The notes below the pieces were generated by a model. It was not told where the DNA came from. It was given only the letters and a program-made list of their open reading frames with translations, and did not search any database. A program made the position numbers and the translations under genes. A stretch of 64,000 bases of DNA from NCBI RefSeq assembly GCF_020524625.1, contig NZ_JAIVLL010000001.1:186001-250000 (forward strand). The letters are read 5' to 3'. Positions 46,764-55,588 of the stretch are shown here, in pieces; the first letter of the stretch is position 1; the number at the start of each line of letters is the position of its first letter. This DNA is from Brevundimonas poindexterae (GTDB lineage Bacteria; Pseudomonadota; Alphaproteobacteria; Caulobacterales; Caulobacteraceae).

Positions 46764-47248
46764 GACAGGGCGTCCAGAAGCATTTCGAGCGCCTGACGCG
46801 TCGCCGCCATCCGGATGGCCTGGCGGTCCGGCTCGGCAAAGTGCCGCTCGACATGTCGCACGCCCTCGAGTCCGGCCAGACCAAAATGGACCAGTCCAAC
46901 GGGCTTGTCCGCCGATCCTCCGCCCGGCCCGGCGATGCCGGTGACCGACACAGCGACATCCACGCCTGCGCGACTGCGGGCGCCAGCAGCCATCGACTCG
47001 GCGACAGGGCGCGAGACGGCGCCGTGGGCCTCCAGCAAGGCTGACGGAACGTCCAGCAGACGCGTCTTGGCGGCATTGGAATAGGTCACCACGCCCTGCT
47101 CCAGAACGGCGGATGATCCGGCCACCGAGGTGAGGGCGGCCGCGACCAGTCCCCCGGTGCAGCTTTCGGCCGTAGCAATCATGACGCCGCGTGCCCGGGC
47201 ACGGGCGACCACGTCCTCGGCGAGGGACAGAAGGTCGGGTGGAAACAT
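46760..47248 (-). CDS. pncC: CinA C-terminal-type nicotinamide-nucleotide amidohydrolase
   Basis: 162 residues, the CinA C-terminal domain alone. It deamidates NMN to nicotinate mononucleotide in pyridine-nucleotide recycling. Motifs are IATAESCTGGLVAAALTSVAGSS near residue 23, GVVTYSNAAKTRLLDVP near 52 and SVTGIAGPGGGSADKPVGLVHFGLA near 110. ATG 47248 is chosen; upstream in-frame codons run into the leader of the divergent gene. The N-terminal CinA/COG1058 domain is absent, as in E. coli YgaD. Confidence 0.9.
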   Translation of the reverse strand: MFPPDLLSLAEDVVARARARGVMIATAESCTGGLVAAALTSVAGSSAVLEQGVVTYSNAAKTRLLDVPSALLEAHGAVSRPVAESMAAGARSRAGVDVAVSVTGIAGPGGGSADKPVGLVHFGLAGLEGVRHVERHFAEPDRQAIRMAATRQALEMLLDALS

Positions 47249-47340
47249 CTCTATGGGCTCGGACGAGTCAGGCTTACGCTGGGCGCAGGGTGACGTGGAG
47301 ACGCCCGTCTGTCGATGCATCGATCCAGTCCGGAGCCGGC

Positions 47341-49626
47341 ATGAGTGAACACAGCCTGACCTTCGGTGCTCGCTGGGACCGCGAGCGCACGACGCCCCTG
47401 ATCTTCGCTCTCGCCATCTTCACCTCGGCCATGCTGGTGTTCTCGGTCCAGCCGATGATCACCAAACTGGTGCTGCCGGTGCTCGGCGGATCGCCCTCGG
47501 TCTGGAACACGGCCATGGTCTTCTTCCAGACCGGCCTGCTGGCGGGATATGCCTACGCCCACCTGCTGCAGCGGCTGTCGTCGCTGAAGCTGCAGGTCGG
47601 GGTGCATGTCGCCCTGCTGGTCGTGGCGGCGACCTTCCTGCCCCTGCGGGTCAACGGGTTGCTGGGCGATCCCGACCCGGCTGCCCCGATCGGCTGGCTG
47701 CTGGCGACCCTGACCCTGTCGGTCGGACTGCCCTTCGCGGTGCTGTCGGCGACGGCCCCCCTGCTGCAGGCCTGGTACGCCCGGGTGAGGGCGGGGCATG
47801 CCGACGGCCAGAACCCCTATGTCCTCTATGCTGCGTCGAACCTCGGCAGCTTTCTGGCGCTGCTGGCTTATCCGGTCCTGATCGAGCCGCTGGCCTCGCT
47901 GTCGGGGCAGCGCTGGGGCTGGAGCGCGGGCTACGGGATATTTGTGGTGCTGATCCTCGCCCTTGGCCTGACCATATGGCAGGCGCGGGTCGCGACCCGG
48001 AGAGAGCCTGCTCCGCTCCCGGCCAGTCCGCCCATCCCCTGGCGCGAGCGCGGGCTGTGGGTGCTGCTGGCCGCCGCACCGTCCAGCCTGATGCTGGGCG
48101 TAACCGCCCATCTGGCGACCGATGTCGCCTCGGCGCCCTTCCTGTGGGTCATACCGCTGGCCCTCTATCTGCTGACGTTTGTGATCGCCTTCCAGAGCAG
48201 ACCCTGGATCCTGATGCCGGTCACCTTCATCGTCCAGTCCGCCCTGCTGGCCGTGACCGTCAGTCTGGTCGCGTTCCGCAACTCCAACTGGATCTTCCTG
48301 CTGATCGTCAATCTGGGCGCCTTCTTCTTCACCGCCCTGTGGTGCCATCAATTGCTGGCGGCCCGGCGCCCCCCGCCGGACCGGCTGACTGAGTTCTTCC
48401 TGCTGCTTTCGGTCGGTGGCTTTGTTGGCGGTGCCTTCAATGCCCTGATCGCGCCCGTGGTCTTCAACATGGTCTGGGAATATCCGCTGGTGCTGGTCGC
48501 GGTCGGACTGGCCCGACCATGGCGGGGGCCGCTGACGCTCCGGCATGGCTATTTCCTTGTGGGAGGACTGGCCCTGGCTGTCCTTCCGCACATTCTCTAC
48601 GACCTTATCCTGCCGATACCCGCGCTGTGGCCCCTGCTCGAAAAGACCACCACCTTGCAACAGGCCATGGTCATCCTTGGGGCTGCGGCGATCTGTGCCT
48701 TCATGGTTCGGGATCGCGCCCTGGTCTTTACGGGCATCCTGCTGGCGATCACCCTGTCGGCCCAGCACGTCACGCGGGGCTATGACTGGAGCCTGACCGA
48801 GCGCAGCTTCTTCGGCGTGATGCGCGTCGCCCGCATCGAGGACCCCGGCATGGGTGGGCCGGTGCATGTCCTGAAGCATGGTACGACGCTACACGGCGCG
48901 CAGGCCCGTAACCCCGACTTTGCCTGTGATCCCACCCTCTACTACGCCCGTGACACGCCGATCGGCGTGGCAACCTGGGTGGTCCAGTCGCGCGCCCCGG
49001 CCGTGCGAATGGGGGTGGTCGGACTGGGGTCCGGCGCGATGGCCGCCTACAAGCGACCGGGCGACACTCTGACCTTCTTCGAGATTGACCCCATGGTCGA
49101 TCGGATGGCTCGAAATCCGCGCTGGTTCACCTTCATCTCCAACTGCGCCTCCGGTCCGGTCGAGACGGTGCTGGGCGATGCGCGCCTGACCCTCGCGGAT
49201 CAGCCAGACGGCGCCTTTGATCTACTGGTGGTCGACGCCTTCTCCTCCGACGCCATTCCCGCCCACCTGCTGACGGTCGAGGCCCTGGCAGACTATTTGC
49301 GTGTTGTTGGTCCGACCGGGGTGGTGGTTCTACACCTGTCCAACCGGCACCTCGACATCACCCTGCCGGCCGTGGCCGCCGCCCGCCAGCTGGGTGCGAC
49401 CGAACGGCATCGCATCTATGCCCAGAGGGAAGACCGGCCATATATGTCCGAAGCCTCAACCGAGGTGCTGATCCTGTCGGCAACGCCAGAGGGGCTGGCC
49501 GACTTCGTCACCGACCCGGACTGGAAAACGATTGCCGAGACCGACGTCAGGCCCTGGACCGACAATTACGTCAATCTGTGGGGCGCCCTGATGCGCGACA
49601 GTTTCCCGCCCAGGCGGGCAGGGTGA
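47341..49626 (+). CDS. Membrane-fused spermidine synthase-like protein
   Basis: 761 residues. The N-terminal ~500 residues form about 14 membrane helices, starting FALAIFTSAMLVFSVQPMITKLVLPVLGG. The C-terminal ~250 residues are a spermidine synthase-type Rossmann domain: GVVGLGSGAMAAYKRPGDTLTFFEIDP near 560, ETVLGDARLTLAD and FDLLVVDAFSSDAIPAHLLTVEAL. This fused MFS/spermidine synthase type is widespread but its substrate is not established; the aminopropyltransferase residues cannot be verified by eye. It overlaps ispDF by 56 bases at the 3' end. Confidence 0.85.
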   Translation: MSEHSLTFGARWDRERTTPLIFALAIFTSAMLVFSVQPMITKLVLPVLGGSPSVWNTAMVFFQTGLLAGYAYAHLLQRLSSLKLQVGVHVALLVVAATFLPLRVNGLLGDPDPAAPIGWLLATLTLSVGLPFAVLSATAPLLQAWYARVRAGHADGQNPYVLYAASNLGSFLALLAYPVLIEPLASLSGQRWGWSAGYGIFVVLILALGLTIWQARVATRREPAPLPASPPIPWRERGLWVLLAAAPSSLMLGVTAHLATDVASAPFLWVIPLALYLLTFVIAFQSRPWILMPVTFIVQSALLAVTVSLVAFRNSNWIFLLIVNLGAFFFTALWCHQLLAARRPPPDRLTEFFLLLSVGGFVGGAFNALIAPVVFNMVWEYPLVLVAVGLARPWRGPLTLRHGYFLVGGLALAVLPHILYDLILPIPALWPLLEKTTTLQQAMVILGAAAICAFMVRDRALVFTGILLAITLSAQHVTRGYDWSLTERSFFGVMRVARIEDPGMGGPVHVLKHGTTLHGAQARNPDFACDPTLYYARDTPIGVATWVVQSRAPAVRMGVVGLGSGAMAAYKRPGDTLTFFEIDPMVDRMARNPRWFTFISNCASGPVETVLGDARLTLADQPDGAFDLLVVDAFSSDAIPAHLLTVEALADYLRVVGPTGVVVLHLSNRHLDITLPAVAAARQLGATERHRIYAQREDRPYMSEASTEVLILSATPEGLADFVTDPDWKTIAETDVRPWTDNYVNLWGALMRDSFPPRRAG

Positions 49627-50761
49627 CCGTGGCCACCGCCTGGGCCGCGAGGCCCTCATTTCGGCCGGTGAAGCCCAATTGCTCGGTCGTGGTCGCCTTC
49701 ACACTCACGGCGTCCCGATCCAGCCCGCAAAGCTCAGCCAGCCGTGCGCGCATGGCCTCGCGATGCGGTTTGATCTTCGGCTGTTCGCAGATCAGCGTCA
49801 CATCGACGTTCACCAGAACACCCCCGCGGGCCGTCAGTCGCTCGACGGCGTGAATCAGGAACTGGTCGGACGCGGCCCCCTTCCACTTCGGATCGGTGGG
49901 CGGGAAATGGTCGCCGATATCACCGTCGCCCATGGCGCCCAGAATGGCGTCGGTCAGGGCATGCAGGCCTGCGTCGGCATCGGAATGACCGATCAGGGTC
50001 TGGTCATGGGGAAGCTCGACCCCGCACAGCCAGACCGAGGCGCCCGGCCCCCAGCGGTGAACGTCGAACCCCTGTCCCACACGGGTCACCATCGGCGCCT
50101 GCAGCCCCCTCGCCAGCGCCTCGGCCATGATGAAGTCCTCCGGATAGGTCAGTTTGAACAGGCGCGGATCGCCGGGCACCAGGACGACCCGCCCTCCGGC
50201 CGCGCGCACCGCCTCGGCCTCGTCGGTGGGCGGGGCTGCGCCGGACCAGCCGGCGAGTGCGTCAACGACTTTGGCACGACGGAAGGCCTGCGGGGTCTGG
50301 GCGCGATAGAGTCCGTCGCGGTCCACGCTGTCACCCAGCGCTGAGTCTGTGCCGCGTCTCAGGCTGTCGACGGCGGGCAAGGCCGGGACGGCGCCGTCGG
50401 ACGTCTCCAGCGCGGTAAGCAGGCGGTCAATCACAGCCCGCTCGAGAAAGGGGCGCGCTGCATCATGGATCAGGACGGCCTGGTCGGCGGGTCCGTCCAG
50501 GGCCTTCAGGCCCCGCGCGACCGACTCGGCGCGCGTCTGGCCGCCCTCGACCATCCGCCATCCCTCGAGGCCTGAGAGCGCCGGCGGCCCCTCGGCCAGT
50601 CGGTCCGCCGCGGCCACGACGATGACCTCGCTGGCCCCGGCCTTCAGGAGGGCGTCGACCGACCATCGCACCACGGGCATGCCGCCAAGAGCGACCCAAG
50701 GCTTTTCCACACCTGCCCGGGAGCCCGAGCCCGCGGCGACAACGACGGCCTGAAACTTCAT
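49571..50761 (-). CDS. ispDF: Bifunctional IspD/IspF (MEP cytidylyltransferase and MEcPP synthase)
   Basis: 396 residues, two MEP-pathway enzymes fused. IspD (about 1-225) has AVVVAAGSGSRAGVEKPW and LIHDAARPFLERAVI; it makes CDP-methylerythritol. IspF (about 232-390) has RVGQGFDVHRW, GHSDADAGLHALTDAILGAMGDGDIGDHFPPTD and TTTEQLGFTGRNEGLAAQAVATV, including its Zn ligands (DVH and the His after the DAD). The fusion is usual in many alphaproteobacteria. ATG 50761; divergent from dus. Confidence 0.96.
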   Translation of the reverse strand: MKFQAVVVAAGSGSRAGVEKPWVALGGMPVVRWSVDALLKAGASEVIVVAAADRLAEGPPALSGLEGWRMVEGGQTRAESVARGLKALDGPADQAVLIHDAARPFLERAVIDRLLTALETSDGAVPALPAVDSLRRGTDSALGDSVDRDGLYRAQTPQAFRRAKVVDALAGWSGAAPPTDEAEAVRAAGGRVVLVPGDPRLFKLTYPEDFIMAEALARGLQAPMVTRVGQGFDVHRWGPGASVWLCGVELPHDQTLIGHSDADAGLHALTDAILGAMGDGDIGDHFPPTDPKWKGAASDQFLIHAVERLTARGGVLVNVDVTLICEQPKIKPHREAMRARLAELCGLDRDAVSVKATTTEQLGFTGRNEGLAAQAVATVTLPAWAGNCRASGRPTD

Positions 50762-50790
50762 GCCCCGTCTTCTAGGCGGCGGCCGCGCCC

Positions 50791-50818
50791 TTGACGAGAG
50801 GGGGCAGGGGCGAAGATA
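50791..50818 (+). promoter_or_regulatory. Promoter giving an apparently leaderless dus mRNA
   Basis: TTGACG at 50791-50796 and AAGATA at 50813-50818 are 16 bases apart. Transcription would begin about 7 bases on, at the dus ATG (50826). There is no ribosome site in the 7 intervening bases GGGGCCG beyond a G-run too close to the start. Confidence 0.55.
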
Positions 50819-50825
50819 GGGGCCG

Positions 50826-51818
50826 ATGCGTTCCTCCCTCGTCATCGGCGATGTGACCGTGCCCGGCCGGGTCCTGATGGCGCCGATGACCGGCGTCACC
50901 GACCTGCCGTTCCGCCAGCTCGCCTCTGAGCTCGGCGCGCCCTATGTGGCGACGGAGATGGTGGCCTCTGCCGAGCTGGCCCGCGGACGCCCCGACGTGG
51001 TGCGGCGCGCCGCAGTGGGAGAGGGGCTGCCGCTCACCGTCATCCAGCTGGTCGGGCGCGACCCGGAGGCCATGGCCGAAGGCGCGCGAATGGCCGAGCG
51101 CGCCGGCGCCGACATCATCGACCTCAACTTCGGGTGCCCGGCCAAGGAGGTGACGGGGGCCGCGTCCGGCTCGGCCCTGATGCGGGTGCCGGACCTTGCC
51201 TGCCGGATCATGGAGGCCGTGGTCGGGGCCGTGAGCCGGCCGGTGACCGTCAAGATGCGGCTGGGCTGGGACGAGACGTCCCTGAACGCTCCGGATCTGG
51301 CCGCGCGGGCCGAGCGGATCGGCGTGAAGGCGGTGACGGTCCACGGCCGGACCCGCAAGCAGTTCTATACCGGTCAGGCTGACTGGCAGGCTGTGGGGGA
51401 CGTCAAGGCGGCAGTGTCCATCCCCGTGATCGTCAATGGCGATGTGGTCACGCTGGACGATGCCCGCGAGGCCCTGACCCGATCCGGGGCAGACGCCTTG
51501 ATGCTGGGGCGGGGTGTCTATGGCCGGCCCTGGCTGGCGGCCCGGCTTCAGGCGGGGCTGGACGGCGGGACAGGTCCAGAGGCGCCGGATCGGGCGGAGC
51601 GGCTGGCCCTCGTCATCCGGCACATGCGCGCGTCGCTGGACTTCTACGGCTATCCGCTGGGGCTCAAGATGTTCCGCAAGCATCTGGGCTGGTACATCGA
51701 AAACGCACCCTGGCCGGAGGAGGCTACCGATCGGCGGGCTGCCAAGGCGCGCCTGTGCCGGCTGGATGACCCGGACGCCGTGGCTGCGGCGCTGTCGGAC
51801 CTCTGGCTGGATCGGTGA
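50826..51818 (+). CDS. dusB: tRNA-dihydrouridine synthase (DusB/NifR3-like)
   Basis: 330 residues, FMN TIM barrel. It reduces uridines in tRNA D-loops. Signatures are LMAPMTGVTDLPFRQLASE near residue 18, the active-site Cys in DLNFGCPAKEVTG (near 104), KMRLGWDE near 148, VHGRTRKQFYTGQADW near 177 and GADALMLGRGVYGRPW near 226. It occupies the nifR3 position at the head of the nitrogen-regulatory cluster, but ntrB and ntrC do not follow. Confidence 0.93.
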   Translation: MRSSLVIGDVTVPGRVLMAPMTGVTDLPFRQLASELGAPYVATEMVASAELARGRPDVVRRAAVGEGLPLTVIQLVGRDPEAMAEGARMAERAGADIIDLNFGCPAKEVTGAASGSALMRVPDLACRIMEAVVGAVSRPVTVKMRLGWDETSLNAPDLAARAERIGVKAVTVHGRTRKQFYTGQADWQAVGDVKAAVSIPVIVNGDVVTLDDAREALTRSGADALMLGRGVYGRPWLAARLQAGLDGGTGPEAPDRAERLALVIRHMRASLDFYGYPLGLKMFRKHLGWYIENAPWPEEATDRRAAKARLCRLDDPDAVAAALSDLWLDR

Positions 51819-51856
51819 CGTAATTCCGCAACTAACCTGTTGATCATCGGCCACAG

Positions 51857-54166
51857 GTGTCGGATGGTGCCGCACGCATGACCGGCCCTGTTATCGCAGA
51901 CCCGATGCCCAGAAGCCGCCCGCTCGACGCGGCGATCGGCGCCCTGCGCGCCGGAATCGCCACACCGGCCGGTCGCCCGGTCTTCGGCGTGGCCTATGCC
52001 CTGGCCTTCATCATCACCGTCGCGGCCATCTGGCTGGTGGCCATCGCGCCCGAGGCCGGGGGTGAAGGGGGCGCCCGCGCTGCCGCCAGCCGCGCCGTCC
52101 TCTACATCCTGCTCGGCAATCTGGTGCTGATCCTGACACTGGCCTCGGGGGTCGGTGTTCAGGTGCTGGACCTGATCAGAAATCGCCAGCAGGCGGGCGC
52201 GCGCCTGCACCTACGGTTTGTGACCCTGTTCTCACTGGTGGCCGTGGTGCCCGCCATCCTGATCGCCCTGGTGTTCGGCGTGCTGGTCAACCGGGGCGTG
52301 GACCAGTGGTTCAGCGTCAACGTCAGCGAGGCCGTCGAGAACGGGGCCGACATCGGCCGGGCCTATGTCCGCGACGTCAGCCTCGAGCTGGAATCCGACC
52401 TCGCCACCATCGCGAATGAGCTGACGGCGCCAGAAGCGCGCGCCGACTTCCGCAGCAGCCGGATTCGCTTCTCGGGCCTGCTGGCCCAGACGGCCGACAT
52501 CTTTGGCTACCCCGCCCTCTACATCCTCGATGGCGAGGGACAGGTGCTGGCCAGCGGCGAGCTGCCGGGGGCGCCCCTATACGTCGGGCCCCCGCGCGGC
52601 GATCTTGAGATGGCCGCCCAGGGCGAGATCGCGCCCAGCGGGGTCACCGAGAACCCCGACACCATCCGCACCCTCTATCCGCTGTCGGGATATGGCGATG
52701 CCTTCCTGTATGCGGTGCGGCCGCTGCAGCCCGGGCTGATCGCCCAGATGCGCAACAGCGAGCAGTCGATCCAGGCCTACCGCGAAGCCAAGGAAAGCCG
52801 CGCCCGCATCCAGGCAGCCTTTGCTCTCAGCTATCTGGAGACCGCCTTGCTGGTGCTGGTCGGAGCGGTGTGGCTGGGCATGTCGGCGGCCAGCGCCATT
52901 TCGGTGCCGATCGGGCGCCTGGCCCAGGCCGCCGACCAGGTGGCGAGCGGCGACCTCTCGGCCCGCGTCCAGGTCGACAAGGAACCCCATGAAATCGCTG
53001 CCTTGTCCAATGCCTTCAACCGCATGACGGGTGATCTTCAGGCACAACAGGAGGCCCTGAAAGCCGCCAGTGAGGACGCCCAGGGCCGCAGTCGCTTCAT
53101 TGAAACCGTGCTGTCGGGCGTCAGTGCCGGGGTAATCGGTCTGGACCGCAAGGGCCGGGTGTCGGCGATCAATGCCAGCGCGGTCGAACTGCTGGGCCTG
53201 CCCGACGATGACCTGACCGGTCAGGAACTGGCGGCCTTTTCGCCCGAGCTCAGCGAACTGCTCAAGCGGGCCGAAGCCCATATCGAAGAGGACATCGACG
53301 TCACCCGCGACGGCGAGACCCGGCGCCTGCGCGTCCGGATCGAAGGCGGTCTGGGCGGCGAAATGGTGCTGACCTTCGACGACATCACGCGTCTGGTGAC
53401 GGCCCAGCGCAATGCGGCCTGGCGCGACGTGGCGCGCCGCATCGCCCATGAGATCAAGAATCCGCTGACCCCGATCCAGCTGTCGGCCGAACGCCTGCGC
53501 CGCAAATACCGGCCCCGCATCTCGGACGATGTGGAAACCTTCGACCGCTGCACCGAGACCATCATCCGGCAGGTGGGCGACATCGGCCGCATGGTGGATG
53601 AGTTCTCGTCGTTCGCGCGCATGCCGGCGCCCCGATTTGCGCCAGAGAACCCCGCCGAACTGTTGCGTCAGGCTGTCTTCGCCCAGCGGGTGGCCGTGCC
53701 CGATGTGGAGATCGAGCTGCAAAAGGGCCTGCCGCGCTACACCCTGCAATGCGACGGTCGCATGGTCGGTCAGGCCCTGACCAACATCCTGAAGAACGCC
53801 GGGGAATCGGTCGTCGCGCGTCGGGCCCTGACCGGAGAGGACGGCAACAGTCCCGCCATCCTGGCCCGCATGGAGGTCGACGACGGCACAGTCACCTTCA
53901 TCATCGAGGACGACGGCGTCGGCCTGCCGGAAAAGGACCGCGACCGCCTGACCGAGCCCTATGTCACCACGCGCGAGAAGGGCACTGGCCTCGGCCTCGC
54001 GATCGTGCGCCGCATCTGTGAAGACCACGGCGGCGAACTGAAGCTGGCCGATGCCGAAGCCCTCAAGGGCGCCCGGGTCTGCCTGGTGTTCCCGCTCAAG
54101 GCGCCCTCCCTGACGGGGTCCGCGCCTGCCACACCCTCCACCTCCACCGCCCCGGCGGCTGAATAG
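51857..54166 (+). CDS. ntrY: Sensor histidine kinase NtrY
   Basis: 769 residues. Three N-terminal membrane helices are followed by a periplasmic sensor region, a fourth helix (SYLETALLVLVGAVWLGMSAA near 320), a HAMP linker, a PAS domain (SRFIETVLSGVSAGVIGLDRKG), the phospho-His motif VARRIAHEIKNPLTPIQLSAERL near 530 and a HATPase core (ILKNAGESV, DDGVGLPEKD, TTREKGTGLGLAIV). NtrY phosphorylates NtrX in nitrogen and redox responses. GTG 51857 is tentative; ATG 51878 is the alternative. ntrX follows 9 bases later. Confidence 0.94.
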   Translation: MSDGAARMTGPVIADPMPRSRPLDAAIGALRAGIATPAGRPVFGVAYALAFIITVAAIWLVAIAPEAGGEGGARAAASRAVLYILLGNLVLILTLASGVGVQVLDLIRNRQQAGARLHLRFVTLFSLVAVVPAILIALVFGVLVNRGVDQWFSVNVSEAVENGADIGRAYVRDVSLELESDLATIANELTAPEARADFRSSRIRFSGLLAQTADIFGYPALYILDGEGQVLASGELPGAPLYVGPPRGDLEMAAQGEIAPSGVTENPDTIRTLYPLSGYGDAFLYAVRPLQPGLIAQMRNSEQSIQAYREAKESRARIQAAFALSYLETALLVLVGAVWLGMSAASAISVPIGRLAQAADQVASGDLSARVQVDKEPHEIAALSNAFNRMTGDLQAQQEALKAASEDAQGRSRFIETVLSGVSAGVIGLDRKGRVSAINASAVELLGLPDDDLTGQELAAFSPELSELLKRAEAHIEEDIDVTRDGETRRLRVRIEGGLGGEMVLTFDDITRLVTAQRNAAWRDVARRIAHEIKNPLTPIQLSAERLRRKYRPRISDDVETFDRCTETIIRQVGDIGRMVDEFSSFARMPAPRFAPENPAELLRQAVFAQRVAVPDVEIELQKGLPRYTLQCDGRMVGQALTNILKNAGESVVARRALTGEDGNSPAILARMEVDDGTVTFIIEDDGVGLPEKDRDRLTEPYVTTREKGTGLGLAIVRRICEDHGGELKLADAEALKGARVCLVFPLKAPSLTGSAPATPSTSTAPAAE

Positions 54167-54175
54167 AGAGAAGCC

Positions 54176-55588
54176 ATGAAAAGCAACGGAGCCGACATTC
54201 TGGTCGTCGACGACGAGGCCGACATCCGCGACCTGGTCGCCGGCCTGCTGGAAGACGAGGGGCATTCGATCCGTACCGCCTCCAACTCGGATGAGGCGCT
54301 CGCCGCCATCCGGGCGCGCAAGCCGTCGCTGGCCCTGCTCGATATCTGGATGCAGGGCGGGGGCATGGACGGGCTGGAGTTGCTCGACATCATCCGGACC
54401 ATCGACCCGGACCTGCCGGTCGTGATGATTTCCGGCCACGGCAATATCGAGACCGCCGTCAGCGCCCTCCAGCGCGGCGCCTATGACTTCATCGAAAAGC
54501 CGTTCAAGTCGGACCGTCTGGTGGTGGTCATCCAGCGGGCGCTGGAAGCTGCGGCCCTGAAGCGGGAAAACCGCCAGCTGCGCGCCCAGGCCATGACCCC
54601 GACCGGGATCATCGGCAAGTCGGCGGCGGCCGCCACCCTGCGCAGCACCATCTCGAAGGTCGCCCCGGCCAACAGCCGCGTGCTGATCTCGGGCCCGCCC
54701 GGATCGGGCAAGGAACTGGTCGCCCGTCAGATTCACGAGGCCAGCCCGCGCGCCCGGTCCGAGTTCGTGGCCATCGCCGCCGCCGGCATGACGCCCGAGC
54801 GTCTCGACATTGAGCTGTTCGGCGAGGAGGGGGTGGACGGTCGCCCCAGCAAGATCGGCGTGTTCGAACGCGCCCACAACGGCACCCTCTATCTCGACGA
54901 GGTGGCCGACATGCCCCGCGAAAGCCAGAGCCGCATCCTGCGCGTGCTGGTGGAACAGCGCTTCCGTCGGGTGGGCGGTGAGCAGGACGTCCAGGTCGAT
55001 GTGCGGGTCATCACCTCATCCTCCCGTGACCTGAAGCAGGAGATCGACGAGGGCCGCTTCCGTGAGGACCTGTTTCACCGCCTGGCCGTGGTGCCCATCC
55101 GCGTTCCGCCGCTGTCGGAACGGCGCGAGGATATTGCCGAAATGATCGAGCACTTCACCGAGACCATCTGTGTGTCCCAGGGCCTGCCCCGTCGGCGGAT
55201 CGGCGAGGACGCCGTGGCCGTGATGCAGGTCAATCCCTGGCCCGGCAACGTCCGCCAGCTGCGCAACAACATCGAGCGGCTGCTGATCCTGGCCACCGGC
55301 GACCCGTCCGAGCCGATCACCGCCGACATGCTGCCCCAGGATGGGCCCGCCGATAACGGCACCCTGTCGATGGGCAATGAGCGCATCATCGCCCTGCCGC
55401 TGCGCGAGGCGCGCGAGGTGTTCGAGCGCGAATATCTGTCGGCCCAGATCATGCGCTTCGGCGGCAATATCTCGCGCACCGCAGGCTTCATTGGCATGGA
55501 ACGCTCGGCCCTGCACCGCAAGCTGAAGTCGCTGGGTGTTTCGCCCGCCCGCGGCGGCGATGACGAAGGGGAGGGTGACGAGGCCTGA
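54176..55588 (+). CDS. ntrX: Response regulator NtrX
   Basis: 470 residues. Receiver domain with the acidic pocket VVDDE and phospho-Asp56 in LALLDIWMQ; AAA+ domain from GIIGKSAAAATLR (P-loop SGPPGSGKELVARQ near 180); Fis-type helix-turn-helix at the end (NISRTAGFIGMERSALHRKLK). The GAFTGA loop for sigma-54 contact is missing: GEEGVDGRPSKIGVFERAHNG stands in its place, so sigma-54 activation is not expected. Coupled to dat by TGATG. Confidence 0.94.
   Translation: MKSNGADILVVDDEADIRDLVAGLLEDEGHSIRTASNSDEALAAIRARKPSLALLDIWMQGGGMDGLELLDIIRTIDPDLPVVMISGHGNIETAVSALQRGAYDFIEKPFKSDRLVVVIQRALEAAALKRENRQLRAQAMTPTGIIGKSAAAATLRSTISKVAPANSRVLISGPPGSGKELVARQIHEASPRARSEFVAIAAAGMTPERLDIELFGEEGVDGRPSKIGVFERAHNGTLYLDEVADMPRESQSRILRVLVEQRFRRVGGEQDVQVDVRVITSSSRDLKQEIDEGRFREDLFHRLAVVPIRVPPLSERREDIAEMIEHFTETICVSQGLPRRRIGEDAVAVMQVNPWPGNVRQLRNNIERLLILATGDPSEPITADMLPQDGPADNGTLSMGNERIIALPLREAREVFEREYLSAQIMRFGGNISRTAGFIGMERSALHRKLKSLGVSPARGGDDEGEGDEA

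Noticed and set aside
52577..54877. Long minus-strand open frame opposite ntrY/ntrX
   Set aside because: A codon-bias shadow of two well-supported genes; low-complexity composition and no recognisable domain.
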